64,000 nucleotides of DNA from Mucilaginibacter rivuli (GTDB lineage Bacteria; Bacteroidota; Bacteroidia; Sphingobacteriales; Sphingobacteriaceae). Both the position numbers and the translations under genes were made by a program. How positions within the stretch are numbered: the first letter of the stretch is position 1; every line of letters begins with the position of its first letter. Location of the stretch: assembly GCF_019391655.1 (NCBI RefSeq), contig NZ_JAHXPQ010000002.1:124001-188000 (forward strand), written 5' to 3'. Positions 46,667 to 55,358 of this stretch are shown in pieces. Under the pieces are notes generated by a model that worked only from the letters and a program-made list of their open reading frames with translations, did not search any database and was not told the origin of the DNA.

Positions 46667-47821
46667 ATGAGTAACCTGCAAAATATAACCATTCACTTCC
46701 CCGGCAAACTAACATTTGGCAACGGGTGCATTGCAGCGTTATCGGATGACCTGTTGCGTTTAGGCAGCAAAAACGTTTTTATCGTTACCATAAAACCATT
46801 GCTGTTACAGCTAACATCGTTAATTGGTGATATCGAAAGCAAAGGTATTAAAGTACATATTGATACAAGTGTTGAGCAGGAACCTACATTTAAGGATTTT
46901 GAGCAACTCATGGCCATTGCCACGCAAGCCGAGCCCGATGCTGTGATAGGTATTGGGGGAGGCAGCGTGTTAGACGTAGCCAAACTGGTGGCTGCCCAAC
47001 TGAATAATACACAAGCGCTAAGCGAGATCGTAGGCATCGGCATGTTAAAGGGCCGTAGCACTACACTCATTTGCGCGCCTGCAACAGCGGGTACAGGCAG
47101 CGAGGTATCGCCAAATGCCATTTTGGTTGATGATGCCGACCATCAGAAAAAAGGGATCATCAGTCCGTTTTTAGTACCCGATATTGTTTACGTTGACCCG
47201 ATATTAACCATGAGCGTCCCCGGGGCAATAACTGCAGCTACAGGTTTAGATGCTTTGATCCATTGCATTGAGGCTTACACCAATAAATTTGCCCACCCAT
47301 TAATGGATATGTACGCCATTGAAGGTGTACGCTTAATAGGCGCCAACATTGTACAGGTAGTAAAAAATGGTAATAATGAGCATGCCCGCACACAGGTTGC
47401 CATGGGCAGTTTACTGGGCGGCTTTTGCCTTGGCCCGGTAAATACAGCCGCGGTGCACGCGCTTTCCTATCCTTTGGGTAGCAGTTTTAACCTGGCGCAT
47501 GGCTTGTCAAACGCGTTATTATTGCCTTACGTGATGGAGTATAATTACACTTCATCGCCACAAAAGTATGCTGAAGTAGCCATTGCTTTAGGCTGCGATC
47601 GCCGGGCCGATGACCTGCTTACCGCGAAGGCCGGTATCGAAAAAGTAAAACAACTGATCGAACAATGCGGCATACCCGCGCGGCTAAGGGATGTGCAGAT
47701 ACCATCATCTGCAATACCCGAAATGGCCGAAAACGCGATGAAAATTACCAGGCTGTTAAAGAATAACCCCCGCGAGGTAACGTATGCCGACGCGGTTGAA
47801 ATATTTAACGCGGCCTATTAA
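46667..47821 (+). CDS. Iron-type (group III) alcohol dehydrogenase, candidate C4 semialdehyde-acid reductase
   Basis: 384 residues, cytoplasmic. Nucleotide-binding motif GIGGGSVLDVAKL (95-107). All four metal ligands of the family are present: D195 and H199 in GLDALIHCIE, H264 in VNTAAVHALSYPLG and H278 in NLAHGLSNALL. The family oxidises alcohols or reduces aldehydes with NAD(P). It lies directly before a DapA-family lyase, PdxA2 and a DUF1537 kinase. The aldehyde released by that lyase from an acidic 2-keto-3-deoxy sugar would be a four-carbon semialdehyde acid, and reduction would give the threonate-type substrate of the kinase. Family assignment is firm; the reaction is inferred from operon logic. 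Confidence 0.9.
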   Translation: MSNLQNITIHFPGKLTFGNGCIAALSDDLLRLGSKNVFIVTIKPLLLQLTSLIGDIESKGIKVHIDTSVEQEPTFKDFEQLMAIATQAEPDAVIGIGGGSVLDVAKLVAAQLNNTQALSEIVGIGMLKGRSTTLICAPATAGTGSEVSPNAILVDDADHQKKGIISPFLVPDIVYVDPILTMSVPGAITAATGLDALIHCIEAYTNKFAHPLMDMYAIEGVRLIGANIVQVVKNGNNEHARTQVAMGSLLGGFCLGPVNTAAVHALSYPLGSSFNLAHGLSNALLLPYVMEYNYTSSPQKYAEVAIALGCDRRADDLLTAKAGIEKVKQLIEQCGIPARLRDVQIPSSAIPEMAENAMKITRLLKNNPREVTYADAVEIFNAAY

Positions 47822-47852
47822 ACTGAATAATACACACATTGAAATATATTGG

Positions 47853-48785
47853 ATGAAAAAGAAGTATAGTGGTATAATTATCCCAACCATAACACCACTC
47901 ACCGAAAGGTTTGAGTTGGATAAGGCCGGGGTAAAAAACATGTTTACCAACTTTAGGGCAAATGAGGTAAAGCCATTCATATTGGGCACTACGGGCGAAT
48001 CGGCTTCGTTACCTAACGACCTGAAACGCGATTATATCAAACTGGCGGGCGAACTAAAGCAGGGTACCGACCAGGTATACGTAGGCATTGCCTCAAACCG
48101 TTTCGAAGAATCGGTAGCATTGGCTAAGTATGCTTTTGATAACGGTGCCGATGCCGTAGCGGCGCATTTGCCGTACTACTATAAACTATCAGAATCGCAG
48201 ATAAAAACCTACTTTGAGCAATTGGCCGATAAATGCGGCGGGCCGCTTATTGTTTACAATATCCCGGCAACAACGCACATGTCATTACCCTTAAATTTGA
48301 TTAATGAGTTGAGCCAACACCCCAATATTGTTGGTGTAAAAGACTCCGAACAAAATGAGGACCGTGTGCGCGACTCGATCGAACTATGGAAAGAGCGCGA
48401 AGATTTTAGCTACTTTTTAGGATGGGCGGCACGCTCGGCCCTAGCCTTGTTAAACGGCAGCGATGGTTTGATACCAAGCTCGGGTAACCTTTTCCCGGGT
48501 ATCTATAATGATATGGCGCAGGCCGCCAAACTCAACAATGTTGAAGCGGTAAATGCACTGCAGCGCAAATCAGACCTGGTAGGTAAATTATACCAATCGG
48601 GCCGTTTATTGGGCGAATCGTTATGGGCGTTAAAAGTGCTGATGTTCAATTCGGGCATCTGCCAATCGCATGTAATGCCGCCGTTGCGCCCGCAATCTGC
48701 CGAAGAAGAAGCAAACCTGGCAAAAGGTTTATACGAATTAATGAAGAGCGAAGGCCTCGAAGTAAAAATTGATATATGCGATTAA
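47853..48785 (+). CDS. DapA/N-acetylneuraminate lyase family class I aldolase
   Basis: 310 residues from the ATG at 47853 (MKKKYSGIIIPTITP); an in-frame upstream codon overlaps the previous gene and adds no conserved sequence. The TIM barrel has the pyruvate-binding GTTGE (45-49), the catalytic Tyr135 in IVYNIPATT and the Schiff-base Lys163 in VGVKDSEQN. Members cleave or form bonds between pyruvate and an aldehyde, or dehydrate sugar acids. The next gene, pdxA2-like, overlaps by 10 bp. With reductase, kinase and PdxA2 around it, retro-aldol cleavage of Dha, a C7 diacid of RG-II, to pyruvate and a C4 aldehyde acid is the best-fitting role. Kdo cleavage is an alternative but would not feed the kinase/PdxA2 pair. 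Confidence 0.9.
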   Translation: MKKKYSGIIIPTITPLTERFELDKAGVKNMFTNFRANEVKPFILGTTGESASLPNDLKRDYIKLAGELKQGTDQVYVGIASNRFEESVALAKYAFDNGADAVAAHLPYYYKLSESQIKTYFEQLADKCGGPLIVYNIPATTHMSLPLNLINELSQHPNIVGVKDSEQNEDRVRDSIELWKEREDFSYFLGWAARSALALLNGSDGLIPSSGNLFPGIYNDMAQAAKLNNVEAVNALQRKSDLVGKLYQSGRLLGESLWALKVLMFNSGICQSHVMPPLRPQSAEEEANLAKGLYELMKSEGLEVKIDICD

Positions 48786-49828
48786 AACCTATTATTGCCA
48801 TTACCATGGGCGACCCGGCAAGTATTGGCCCCGAGATCGCGCTGAAATCGTTATTAGATAAAACTTTATATGATATCTGCCAGCCCTTACTGGTTGGCGA
48901 TTTTGATGTGTTCGAACAGATCAGGAATATACTCAACATCGATATCGCGATAAACAAAATATCAGCGGTAAGCCAGGCCAAATTTGAATACGGAACCATA
49001 GATGTATTCGATCTGGCTAATACCGATGTATCACAACTTAAGTTTGGTGAGATATCTGCCAACTGCGGCGAAGCTGCTTTTCAATCTGTTAAAAAAGTAA
49101 TTGAATTGGCTTTGGCAGGAGAGGTGGATGCTACCGTAACGGGCCCCATCAACAAAAAATCGATAAACGAAGCCGGGCACCATTATGCCGGGCATACCGA
49201 AATATACGCGCATTATACCGGCACAAAAAAATACGCCATGTTATTGGTGGAAGACCATATCAAGGTGATCCACGTATCAACCCACGTATCCTTGCGCCAG
49301 GCCTGCGACCTCGTAAAAACCGACCGTATACTCGAAGTAACCGAACTATTGCATAACGGCATGATCAGCCTGGGCGAAACCAACCTGAAAATTGGCATCG
49401 CGGGCCTTAATCCGCACGCTGGTGATTCGGGCCTGTTTGGTACCGAAGATGACCTGGAAATATTGCCCGCTGTCGAAGAAGCACGCCGCCGGGGTTATGA
49501 TGTAGAAGGCCCGGTGCCCCCCGATACCATGTTTGCCAAAGCCGCGACAGGTTATTACGGCGGCGTGGTAGCCATGTATCATGATCAGGGACATATCCCG
49601 TTCAAGCTTGCGGGCTTTAAATGGAATGCCGAAAAAGGGCAAATGGATAGTGTTAAAGGTGTAAATATTACCATGGGCCTGCCCATCATCCGTACCTCGG
49701 TTGATCATGGTACAGCCTTTGAAATAGCAGGTAAAGGTATTGCCAGTTGCGATGCCATGACGCTGGCTATCCAATCTGCCGTGCAGTTACATAAACACCA
49801 GTCTGTTGCTAAAACTGTTGCCATATAA
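48776..49828 (+). CDS. pdxA2: PdxA2-like 4-phospho-threonate dehydrogenase (decarboxylating)
   Basis: 350 residues. PdxA family motifs: MGDPASIGPEI (11-21), TGPINKKSI and HYAGHTE (136-142). The three metal ligands are H170 (STHVSLR), H214 (NPHAGDSG) and H269 (MYHDQGH), at the spacing of E. coli PdxA. In vitamin B6 synthesis PdxA oxidises 4-phosphohydroxy-threonine. Beside a DUF1537 kinase the PdxA2 subgroup oxidises D-threonate 4-phosphate, which then loses CO2 to give DHAP. The kinase gene starts within the stop codon of this gene. No other B6 biosynthesis gene is near, which supports the catabolic role. Confidence 0.9.
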   Translation: MRLKPIIAITMGDPASIGPEIALKSLLDKTLYDICQPLLVGDFDVFEQIRNILNIDIAINKISAVSQAKFEYGTIDVFDLANTDVSQLKFGEISANCGEAAFQSVKKVIELALAGEVDATVTGPINKKSINEAGHHYAGHTEIYAHYTGTKKYAMLLVEDHIKVIHVSTHVSLRQACDLVKTDRILEVTELLHNGMISLGETNLKIGIAGLNPHAGDSGLFGTEDDLEILPAVEEARRRGYDVEGPVPPDTMFAKAATGYYGGVVAMYHDQGHIPFKLAGFKWNAEKGQMDSVKGVNITMGLPIIRTSVDHGTAFEIAGKGIASCDAMTLAIQSAVQLHKHQSVAKTVAI

Positions 49829-50985
49829 TGATGGTGGTTGTTGCGGATGATTTAACGGGTGCTGCAGAAATAGGCGGCATCGGCATCCGTTACAACCTGG
49901 ATGTGGAGCTGAACACGCACGTTAACCGGCAATCAAAAGCCGATCTGCTGGTAATATCAACAGATACGCGTTCCATGTCGAAATCCGACGCCATCCTGGA
50001 AACAGGTAAGGTAATGGATGATGTGATCAAGCTTTACCCAACGCTGGTATATAAAAAAACAGATTCTGTTTTGCGTGGTTACGTTGCCGAAGAACTGCAT
50101 GTCCAAATGCAAAAGCTAAACGTAAAACGTGCGTTTTTCATCCCCGCGAACCCGCATTTAGGCAGAACTGTTGTTGATGGCGAATACTTGATAAGCGGCG
50201 AACCATTGCACCAAACTGCATTTGCCAACGACCCTGAATTTCCTGCCAAAACATCATCGGTAACAGCCTTACTTTCTGATAAGGGTGTAAATATCCATTC
50301 GCGAAAGCATACGGATACTGTGCCGGGCGAGGGGATTATAGTAGGGGATGCCGCCAACTCGGATGACCTGCAAACCTGGGCTGCATTAGCGGGTAACGAT
50401 ATGGCCTTGGCCGGGGCATCAGGTTTTTTTAGTGCTTTGTTAGATAAAACAGCTTTTTCGGTTAAGCAAACAACAAAACCACGCCAATTTCAAACGCCTG
50501 TGCTCATTGTATCGGGTACAGCGTTCAACAAAAGTGCCGATGCCATACAACAGCTAAAACTTGACGGACAGCCCGTTAGTTATATGCCCGCCGACATAGC
50601 GCAGGCAGAAACCTACAACGCCAAAAGATACCTCGATTGGTGCCTTGAAATTGCAGGCTATATCACTACATTTGGCAAAGCCATTATAGCCATTAATCCT
50701 GCGGATACCGTGGGCATAACAAACCAGGCAGCTTTGCTTAGAGATAAAACTGCTATCATCGTCAGTATGGTTTTTAAACAAACCCCTATTAATGAATTGC
50801 TGATAGAAGGCGGTTCAACCGCTTCGGCAGTGCTGAAGCATTTAGGTATTTCAAAACTTTACCCTGCCGAAGAATTATCGCCCGGCGTAGTAAGGATGAA
50901 AGCTAGTGATTCTGATCTGTACATAACCATAAAACCCGGCAGCTATACCTGGCCCGAAACCTTAAAACAACATACATTATACTAA
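49828..50985 (+). CDS. DUF1537 acid-sugar kinase, D-threonate kinase (DtnK)-like
   Basis: 385 residues, starting in a TAATG overlap with pdxA2. The N-terminal motif VVADDLTGAAEIGG (4-17) and VYKKTDSVLRG (74-84) are typical of DUF1537 kinases; the nucleotide-binding domain contains LIEGGSTASAVLKHLG. It would phosphorylate the 4-OH of a threonate-type acid to give the PdxA2 substrate. Compared with the OiaK-like kinase at 39685 it is about 75 residues shorter and has a different substrate-domain motif, suggesting different substrates. The next gene is an SSS symporter 4 bp downstream. Confidence 0.88.
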   Translation: MMVVVADDLTGAAEIGGIGIRYNLDVELNTHVNRQSKADLLVISTDTRSMSKSDAILETGKVMDDVIKLYPTLVYKKTDSVLRGYVAEELHVQMQKLNVKRAFFIPANPHLGRTVVDGEYLISGEPLHQTAFANDPEFPAKTSSVTALLSDKGVNIHSRKHTDTVPGEGIIVGDAANSDDLQTWAALAGNDMALAGASGFFSALLDKTAFSVKQTTKPRQFQTPVLIVSGTAFNKSADAIQQLKLDGQPVSYMPADIAQAETYNAKRYLDWCLEIAGYITTFGKAIIAINPADTVGITNQAALLRDKTAIIVSMVFKQTPINELLIEGGSTASAVLKHLGISKLYPAEELSPGVVRMKASDSDLYITIKPGSYTWPETLKQHTLY

Positions 50986-50989
50986 CCCG

Positions 50990-52570
50990 ATGCAAACCCA
51001 AACTCTACATATTATTGATTACGTTATTATCGTCGCCGCGCTGATAACATCACTTAGCATAGGCCTCTGGTTTGGTAAGGGGCAAAACAGCACGCAAAAA
51101 TATTTTGTATCAAAAGGGAGTATACCGCCGTGGGCCATCAGCATGAGCTTAATGGCAACACTCATCAGCAGTGTTACCTTTTTGGCGTACCCCGGCGAGG
51201 GCTTTTCATCAAACTGGATCTTACTGGTGCAAGGCTTAATGGTGCCGGTTGTACTGCTTTTTATGGCCTGGTTTATTGTACCGCTCTACCGCAGGGTTAT
51301 CGGCATCAGCGCTTATGAATACTTTGAAAAGCGTTTTGGTGTATTCGCGCGCATGTATAGCTCTATAGCCTTTGTACTCACGCACTTCTCCAAAATGGGG
51401 ACTGTTTTCTTCCTGCTCGCGTTAGCGTTATCTAACATGACAGGCGTTAACACCTTCCTCATCATCTGGATCATCGCCATCGTGGTTATTGTGATCACAC
51501 TTGTAGGCGGTATCGAGGCTGTTATCTGGGCCGATGTGGTTCAGGGTTTTTTATTGATCGCGGGCGGCGTGGTATCGTTAATATTGATTCTTTGCTCGGT
51601 AAAAGGCGGCCCTGCCGAGATATGGCATATTGCCCAATCCAACGGCCATACCGGTTTTGGCCCATACGATTTCAATTTCAAAAAGCTCACGTTTATCGTT
51701 ATGGCTATCAACGGCGTGTTTTACGCCATTCAAAAATACGGTACCGATCAAACCATGGTGCAGCGCTATTTAACTGCCGATAGCGATAAAAAAGCCATTA
51801 AAGCATCCATTATGGGTGTAGCGTTAACTGTTCCTTTATGGATTATGTTTATGTTCATCGGCACCGCGTTATTCGTTTTCTATACACAAAACCCATTACC
51901 TGCAGGCACACGTCCGGATGCGGTGTTCCCGTATTTTATCATGACTAACTTGCCGCAAGGTGTAGTAGGGTTGATCCTGGCGGCATTAATTTCAGCAGCC
52001 ATATCAAGTTTAGGCTCCGATCTTAACTGCCTTGCCGCCGTAGGCGTGGTTGATTTTTACAAACGCTTACGCCCCGGCCGCACCGATCTGCAAAACCTGA
52101 ATGCCGGCCGCTGGATCGTGGTTTTTGGTGGTTTAGGTGCCGTTGGTATCGCGTCGTTATACCTGTTAGCAGGCGATGAAGGTGTTTTGGGTATTGTATT
52201 TACCCTGTATTCCATCTTTTCAGGCGGCATCGCGGGTATATTCCTGCTGGGATTATTCAGCGCGAGGGCAAACAAGCAAGGCCTGTTCATTGGCATCATG
52301 GCCTGTGTGTTGTTTACGGCCTATGCTTTCTTATCCTCAACTAAAATAGGTTTAGGTAAAGATAAGCACGTGTTAATTGATATGGGGGTTTGGGGTTTTA
52401 AACAGCATAAGTACATGCTGGGCGTATACAGCCATTTAATTGTTATTGGTGTAGGATATGTGGCAAGTTTATTCTTCCCGAAACCAAACCTCAACAAAAA
52501 CCTGCTTTACAGCGGATGGCTGGAAAAACGCAGGAATCCCGTTAAGGAAACAGAAGTTAGAAACGGATAA
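50990..52570 (+). CDS. Sodium/solute symporter (SSS) family transporter
   Basis: 526 residues with about 13 transmembrane helices starting at residue 9. SSS family features include ISMSLMATLISSVTFLAYPGEGF, the GGIEAVIWADVVQGF block after helix 5, and AALISAAISSLGSDLNCLAAV in helix 8, where sodium-ligand Ser residues lie. Many family members carry sugars, sialic acid or other acid sugars with sodium. Its place directly after the kinase in the aldolase/PdxA2 module suggests that it imports the acid sugar degraded there. A hydrolase gene follows after 8 bp. Confidence 0.93.
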   Translation: MQTQTLHIIDYVIIVAALITSLSIGLWFGKGQNSTQKYFVSKGSIPPWAISMSLMATLISSVTFLAYPGEGFSSNWILLVQGLMVPVVLLFMAWFIVPLYRRVIGISAYEYFEKRFGVFARMYSSIAFVLTHFSKMGTVFFLLALALSNMTGVNTFLIIWIIAIVVIVITLVGGIEAVIWADVVQGFLLIAGGVVSLILILCSVKGGPAEIWHIAQSNGHTGFGPYDFNFKKLTFIVMAINGVFYAIQKYGTDQTMVQRYLTADSDKKAIKASIMGVALTVPLWIMFMFIGTALFVFYTQNPLPAGTRPDAVFPYFIMTNLPQGVVGLILAALISAAISSLGSDLNCLAAVGVVDFYKRLRPGRTDLQNLNAGRWIVVFGGLGAVGIASLYLLAGDEGVLGIVFTLYSIFSGGIAGIFLLGLFSARANKQGLFIGIMACVLFTAYAFLSSTKIGLGKDKHVLIDMGVWGFKQHKYMLGVYSHLIVIGVGYVASLFFPKPNLNKNLLYSGWLEKRRNPVKETEVRNG

Positions 52571-52578
52571 CAAAAGAT

Positions 52579-55350
52579 ATGATGAAGGCGTCGGTTAAAA
52601 TACAATTGATTATTGCAGGGCTGTTTTGTTTTTTTAATGGTTTTGCAAATACGGCTGCACCACAACAAATAATTACCGTTGTTACGCCGCTAAAAGCCAA
52701 TGTGCGTGTTGATTTTGGTGCGAAAAAATTAACAACGGCCTTAACTTCAATTGGCTATAAAGTCAATACATCACATCAAAATACTACACCCACGTCCGGA
52801 AAAGTTATTGTAATTGGTATAACCGGGGATGCCTTACTCATCAAAGCCATTTCCGCCTGGCACATGCCGATGAAAAAGATCGCTTTTGTAAAAGAAGGCT
52901 TTTTCATCAGCACTTCGTCGCAAAAAAATATCATTGTCCAGGGCCTTGATAATTCAGGGGCATTATACGGCTGTATCGAACTTGCTGATCAAATTAAAGC
53001 CACCGGTAAATTACCCGAAACCATCAACGTTTCCGATCACCCCGAAATGGTACTGCGCGGCGCATGTATCGGTTTGCAAAAGTCGACTTATCTGCCTGGT
53101 CGCGGGGTGTATGAGTACCCATACACCGAAGCTACTTTCCCTTGGTTTTACGATAAGCAGCTTTGGATAAAGTACCTTGACCAAATGGTGGAGAACCGCA
53201 TGAACTCCCTTTACCTGTGGAACGGCCACCCATTCGCTTCGCTGGTAAAGCTGAAGGAGTACCCTTACGCTATAGAGGTTGACGATGCCACTTTTAAAAA
53301 GAACGAAGAGATCTACCGGTTCCTCACCGAGGAAGCCGACAAGCGCGGTATCTGGGTGATACAGATGTTTTACAACATCATGGTATCAAAACCCTTCGCC
53401 GAATATAACCATATCAAAACACAGGATCGTAACCGCCCTATTATTCCACTAATTTCGGATTATACCCGCAAGTCTATCGCTGCTTTCGTAGAGAAGTACC
53501 CCAACGTTGGCCTCATGGTCTGCCTTGGAGAGGCTATGGAGGGCGTTGGTCAGGATGATGTGGATTGGTTTACCAAAACCATAATCCCCGGCGTTAAGGA
53601 TGGTTTGAAAGCTTTAGGCAAAACCGATGAACCGCCAATCGTGCTCCGTGCCCACGACACCGACGCGCCCATGGTGATGAAATACGCCCTGCCGCTTTAC
53701 AAAAACCTGTACACCGAAGCCAAGTACAATGGCGAAGCACTAACCACCTATACCCCACACGGCCCCTGGGCTGATCTGCACCGCACACTGAGCCACTTAG
53801 GCAGCGTGCAGATAGAGAACATCCATATCATGGCTAACCTGGAGCCCTTTCGCTATGGCTCTGCTGATTTTATACAGAAATGCGTACTTGCCATGCACAA
53901 TGTTTACGGATCTAATGGACTGCACATTTACCCGCAGGCCTCTTATTGGGATTGGCCGTACTCTGCCGATAATGCCGGTACAAACCGTCTGCTGCAAACC
54001 GACCGCGACTGGATCTGGTACAAAGAATGGGCGCGCTACTCCTGGAACTGTCACCGCGACCGCGAGCAGGAAAAAACCTATTGGGATAAACAACTGGCTG
54101 AAAAGTACGGTACCGACACCAAACACGGCGCCGATATTTTAGAAGCCTACGAGCAAAGCGGCGAAATAGCGCCCAAGTTATTACGCCGGTTTGGTATTAC
54201 CGATGGTAACCGCCAAACCTTAACGCTGGGTATGTTTATGAGTCAGTTGGTTAACCCCGAAAGGTATGGCTTGTTCACGCTGTTGTACAACTCCGAAGGG
54301 CCGGAAGGGGAGATGCTCTCCGAATATGCCAAGCGCGAATGGAAGCACCAGCCACACATTGGCGAAACCCCGGTAAACGTGATAAATGATGTAATAGCCC
54401 ACGGCAAAGCGGCTGTTGCAGCTATAGAGGCTGCAAGCCCTGCCATAAAAGCCGACAAAGCTGAGTTCACCCGTTTAAAGAATGATATGTACTGCTACAA
54501 TGAACTGGCAGATTTTTATGCTGATAAAGCCAATGCGGCTTTGCTGGTATTGAAATACAAATACTCCAACAATATCGCCGATCTGCAGGCGGCTATCCCA
54601 TATCTTAAAAGCAGCGTAACACACTTCCAAAAACTGTCCGATCTCACCAAAAACACTTACCTGTATGCCAACAGCATGCAAACATCACAACGTAAAATAC
54701 CCATTGGCGGTAACGATGGTAAGATGAAAACCTGGGTGGAACTGCTACCGAAATACGAAGCTGAACTAAAAACATTTACCCACAATGTCGATTCGTTAAA
54801 ACAACACCAAGGCGAACCGTCGGTAGATAAAAATCCGCCGTTAAATCCGGTAAACGTTACTTGGCATTCAAAAACTGAAGGCATATATTCATTCCCGAAA
54901 GGTGAATCAGTTTACAGCGATACGACGCTAAAAACTAGTGTTTACGATGATGTTTTGAAAAACCTGCAAGGCGTCCGCTTATCCCAAAAGGAACAAATAG
55001 CTAAAGGTACCACGCTTAAATTCACTACTGATAAACCGGTAAAGCTCTTGGTGGGTTTCTTTAAAGAAAAAGGCAAAAACTATTCGCCCGAACCAACTCT
55101 GGAGAACGATGCCAGCGCCAACGATTATAACCAGGCCGAAATAAAAATTGGCAACGCCATTGTATTTGCTGATATGCCACCGGTTAACATCCACGCCTAT
55201 TCTTTCGCGGCGGGTACACATACCCTAACTTTGGCTAAAGGCGAATGCCTGGTATTAGGCTTTGTTGATGGTAATGCCACTATCCCGGTTTACGATGCCG
55301 CGATGCATAAAGGTGGAGCAAATAAAAAAATTGACGCGCTGTTTCAATAA
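52579..55350 (+). CDS. Large secreted glycosidase with GH67/GH20-like N-domain and TIM barrel
   Basis: 923 residues with a signal peptide (about 1-25). An N-terminal alpha/beta domain (about 30-150, GKVIVIGITGDALLIKA then SGALYGCIELADQI) resembles the domain preceding the barrel in GH20 and GH67 enzymes. The barrel follows (about 155-480: MVLRGACIGLQKS, WIKYLDQMVENRMNSLYLWNGHPF, GLMVCLGEAMEGVGQ, IVLRAHDTDAPM, LHIYPQASYWDWPYS), then a helical region (about 500-740) and a C-terminal beta-sandwich. Acidic candidates are E in LGEAMEG and D in RAHDTDAP. An alpha-uronidase role fits a pectin locus, but no family number can be given with confidence. It heads the hydrolase half of the operon. Confidence 0.7.
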   Translation: MMKASVKIQLIIAGLFCFFNGFANTAAPQQIITVVTPLKANVRVDFGAKKLTTALTSIGYKVNTSHQNTTPTSGKVIVIGITGDALLIKAISAWHMPMKKIAFVKEGFFISTSSQKNIIVQGLDNSGALYGCIELADQIKATGKLPETINVSDHPEMVLRGACIGLQKSTYLPGRGVYEYPYTEATFPWFYDKQLWIKYLDQMVENRMNSLYLWNGHPFASLVKLKEYPYAIEVDDATFKKNEEIYRFLTEEADKRGIWVIQMFYNIMVSKPFAEYNHIKTQDRNRPIIPLISDYTRKSIAAFVEKYPNVGLMVCLGEAMEGVGQDDVDWFTKTIIPGVKDGLKALGKTDEPPIVLRAHDTDAPMVMKYALPLYKNLYTEAKYNGEALTTYTPHGPWADLHRTLSHLGSVQIENIHIMANLEPFRYGSADFIQKCVLAMHNVYGSNGLHIYPQASYWDWPYSADNAGTNRLLQTDRDWIWYKEWARYSWNCHRDREQEKTYWDKQLAEKYGTDTKHGADILEAYEQSGEIAPKLLRRFGITDGNRQTLTLGMFMSQLVNPERYGLFTLLYNSEGPEGEMLSEYAKREWKHQPHIGETPVNVINDVIAHGKAAVAAIEAASPAIKADKAEFTRLKNDMYCYNELADFYADKANAALLVLKYKYSNNIADLQAAIPYLKSSVTHFQKLSDLTKNTYLYANSMQTSQRKIPIGGNDGKMKTWVELLPKYEAELKTFTHNVDSLKQHQGEPSVDKNPPLNPVNVTWHSKTEGIYSFPKGESVYSDTTLKTSVYDDVLKNLQGVRLSQKEQIAKGTTLKFTTDKPVKLLVGFFKEKGKNYSPEPTLENDASANDYNQAEIKIGNAIVFADMPPVNIHAYSFAAGTHTLTLAKGECLVLGFVDGNATIPVYDAAMHKGGANKKIDALFQ

Positions 55351-55358
55351 ATTAAACT

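Noticed and set aside
48776-49828. Vitamin B6 biosynthesis role for the PdxA protein
   Set aside because: No other B6 gene is nearby, and it is translationally coupled to a DUF1537 kinase and an aldolase, which is the known PdxA2 catabolic setting.
46667-52570. Kdo rather than Dha as the substrate of the aldolase module
   Set aside because: Retro-aldol of Kdo gives pyruvate and D-arabinose, a five-carbon neutral sugar that the DUF1537 kinase and PdxA2 would not use. Kept only as an alternative for the aldolase itself.
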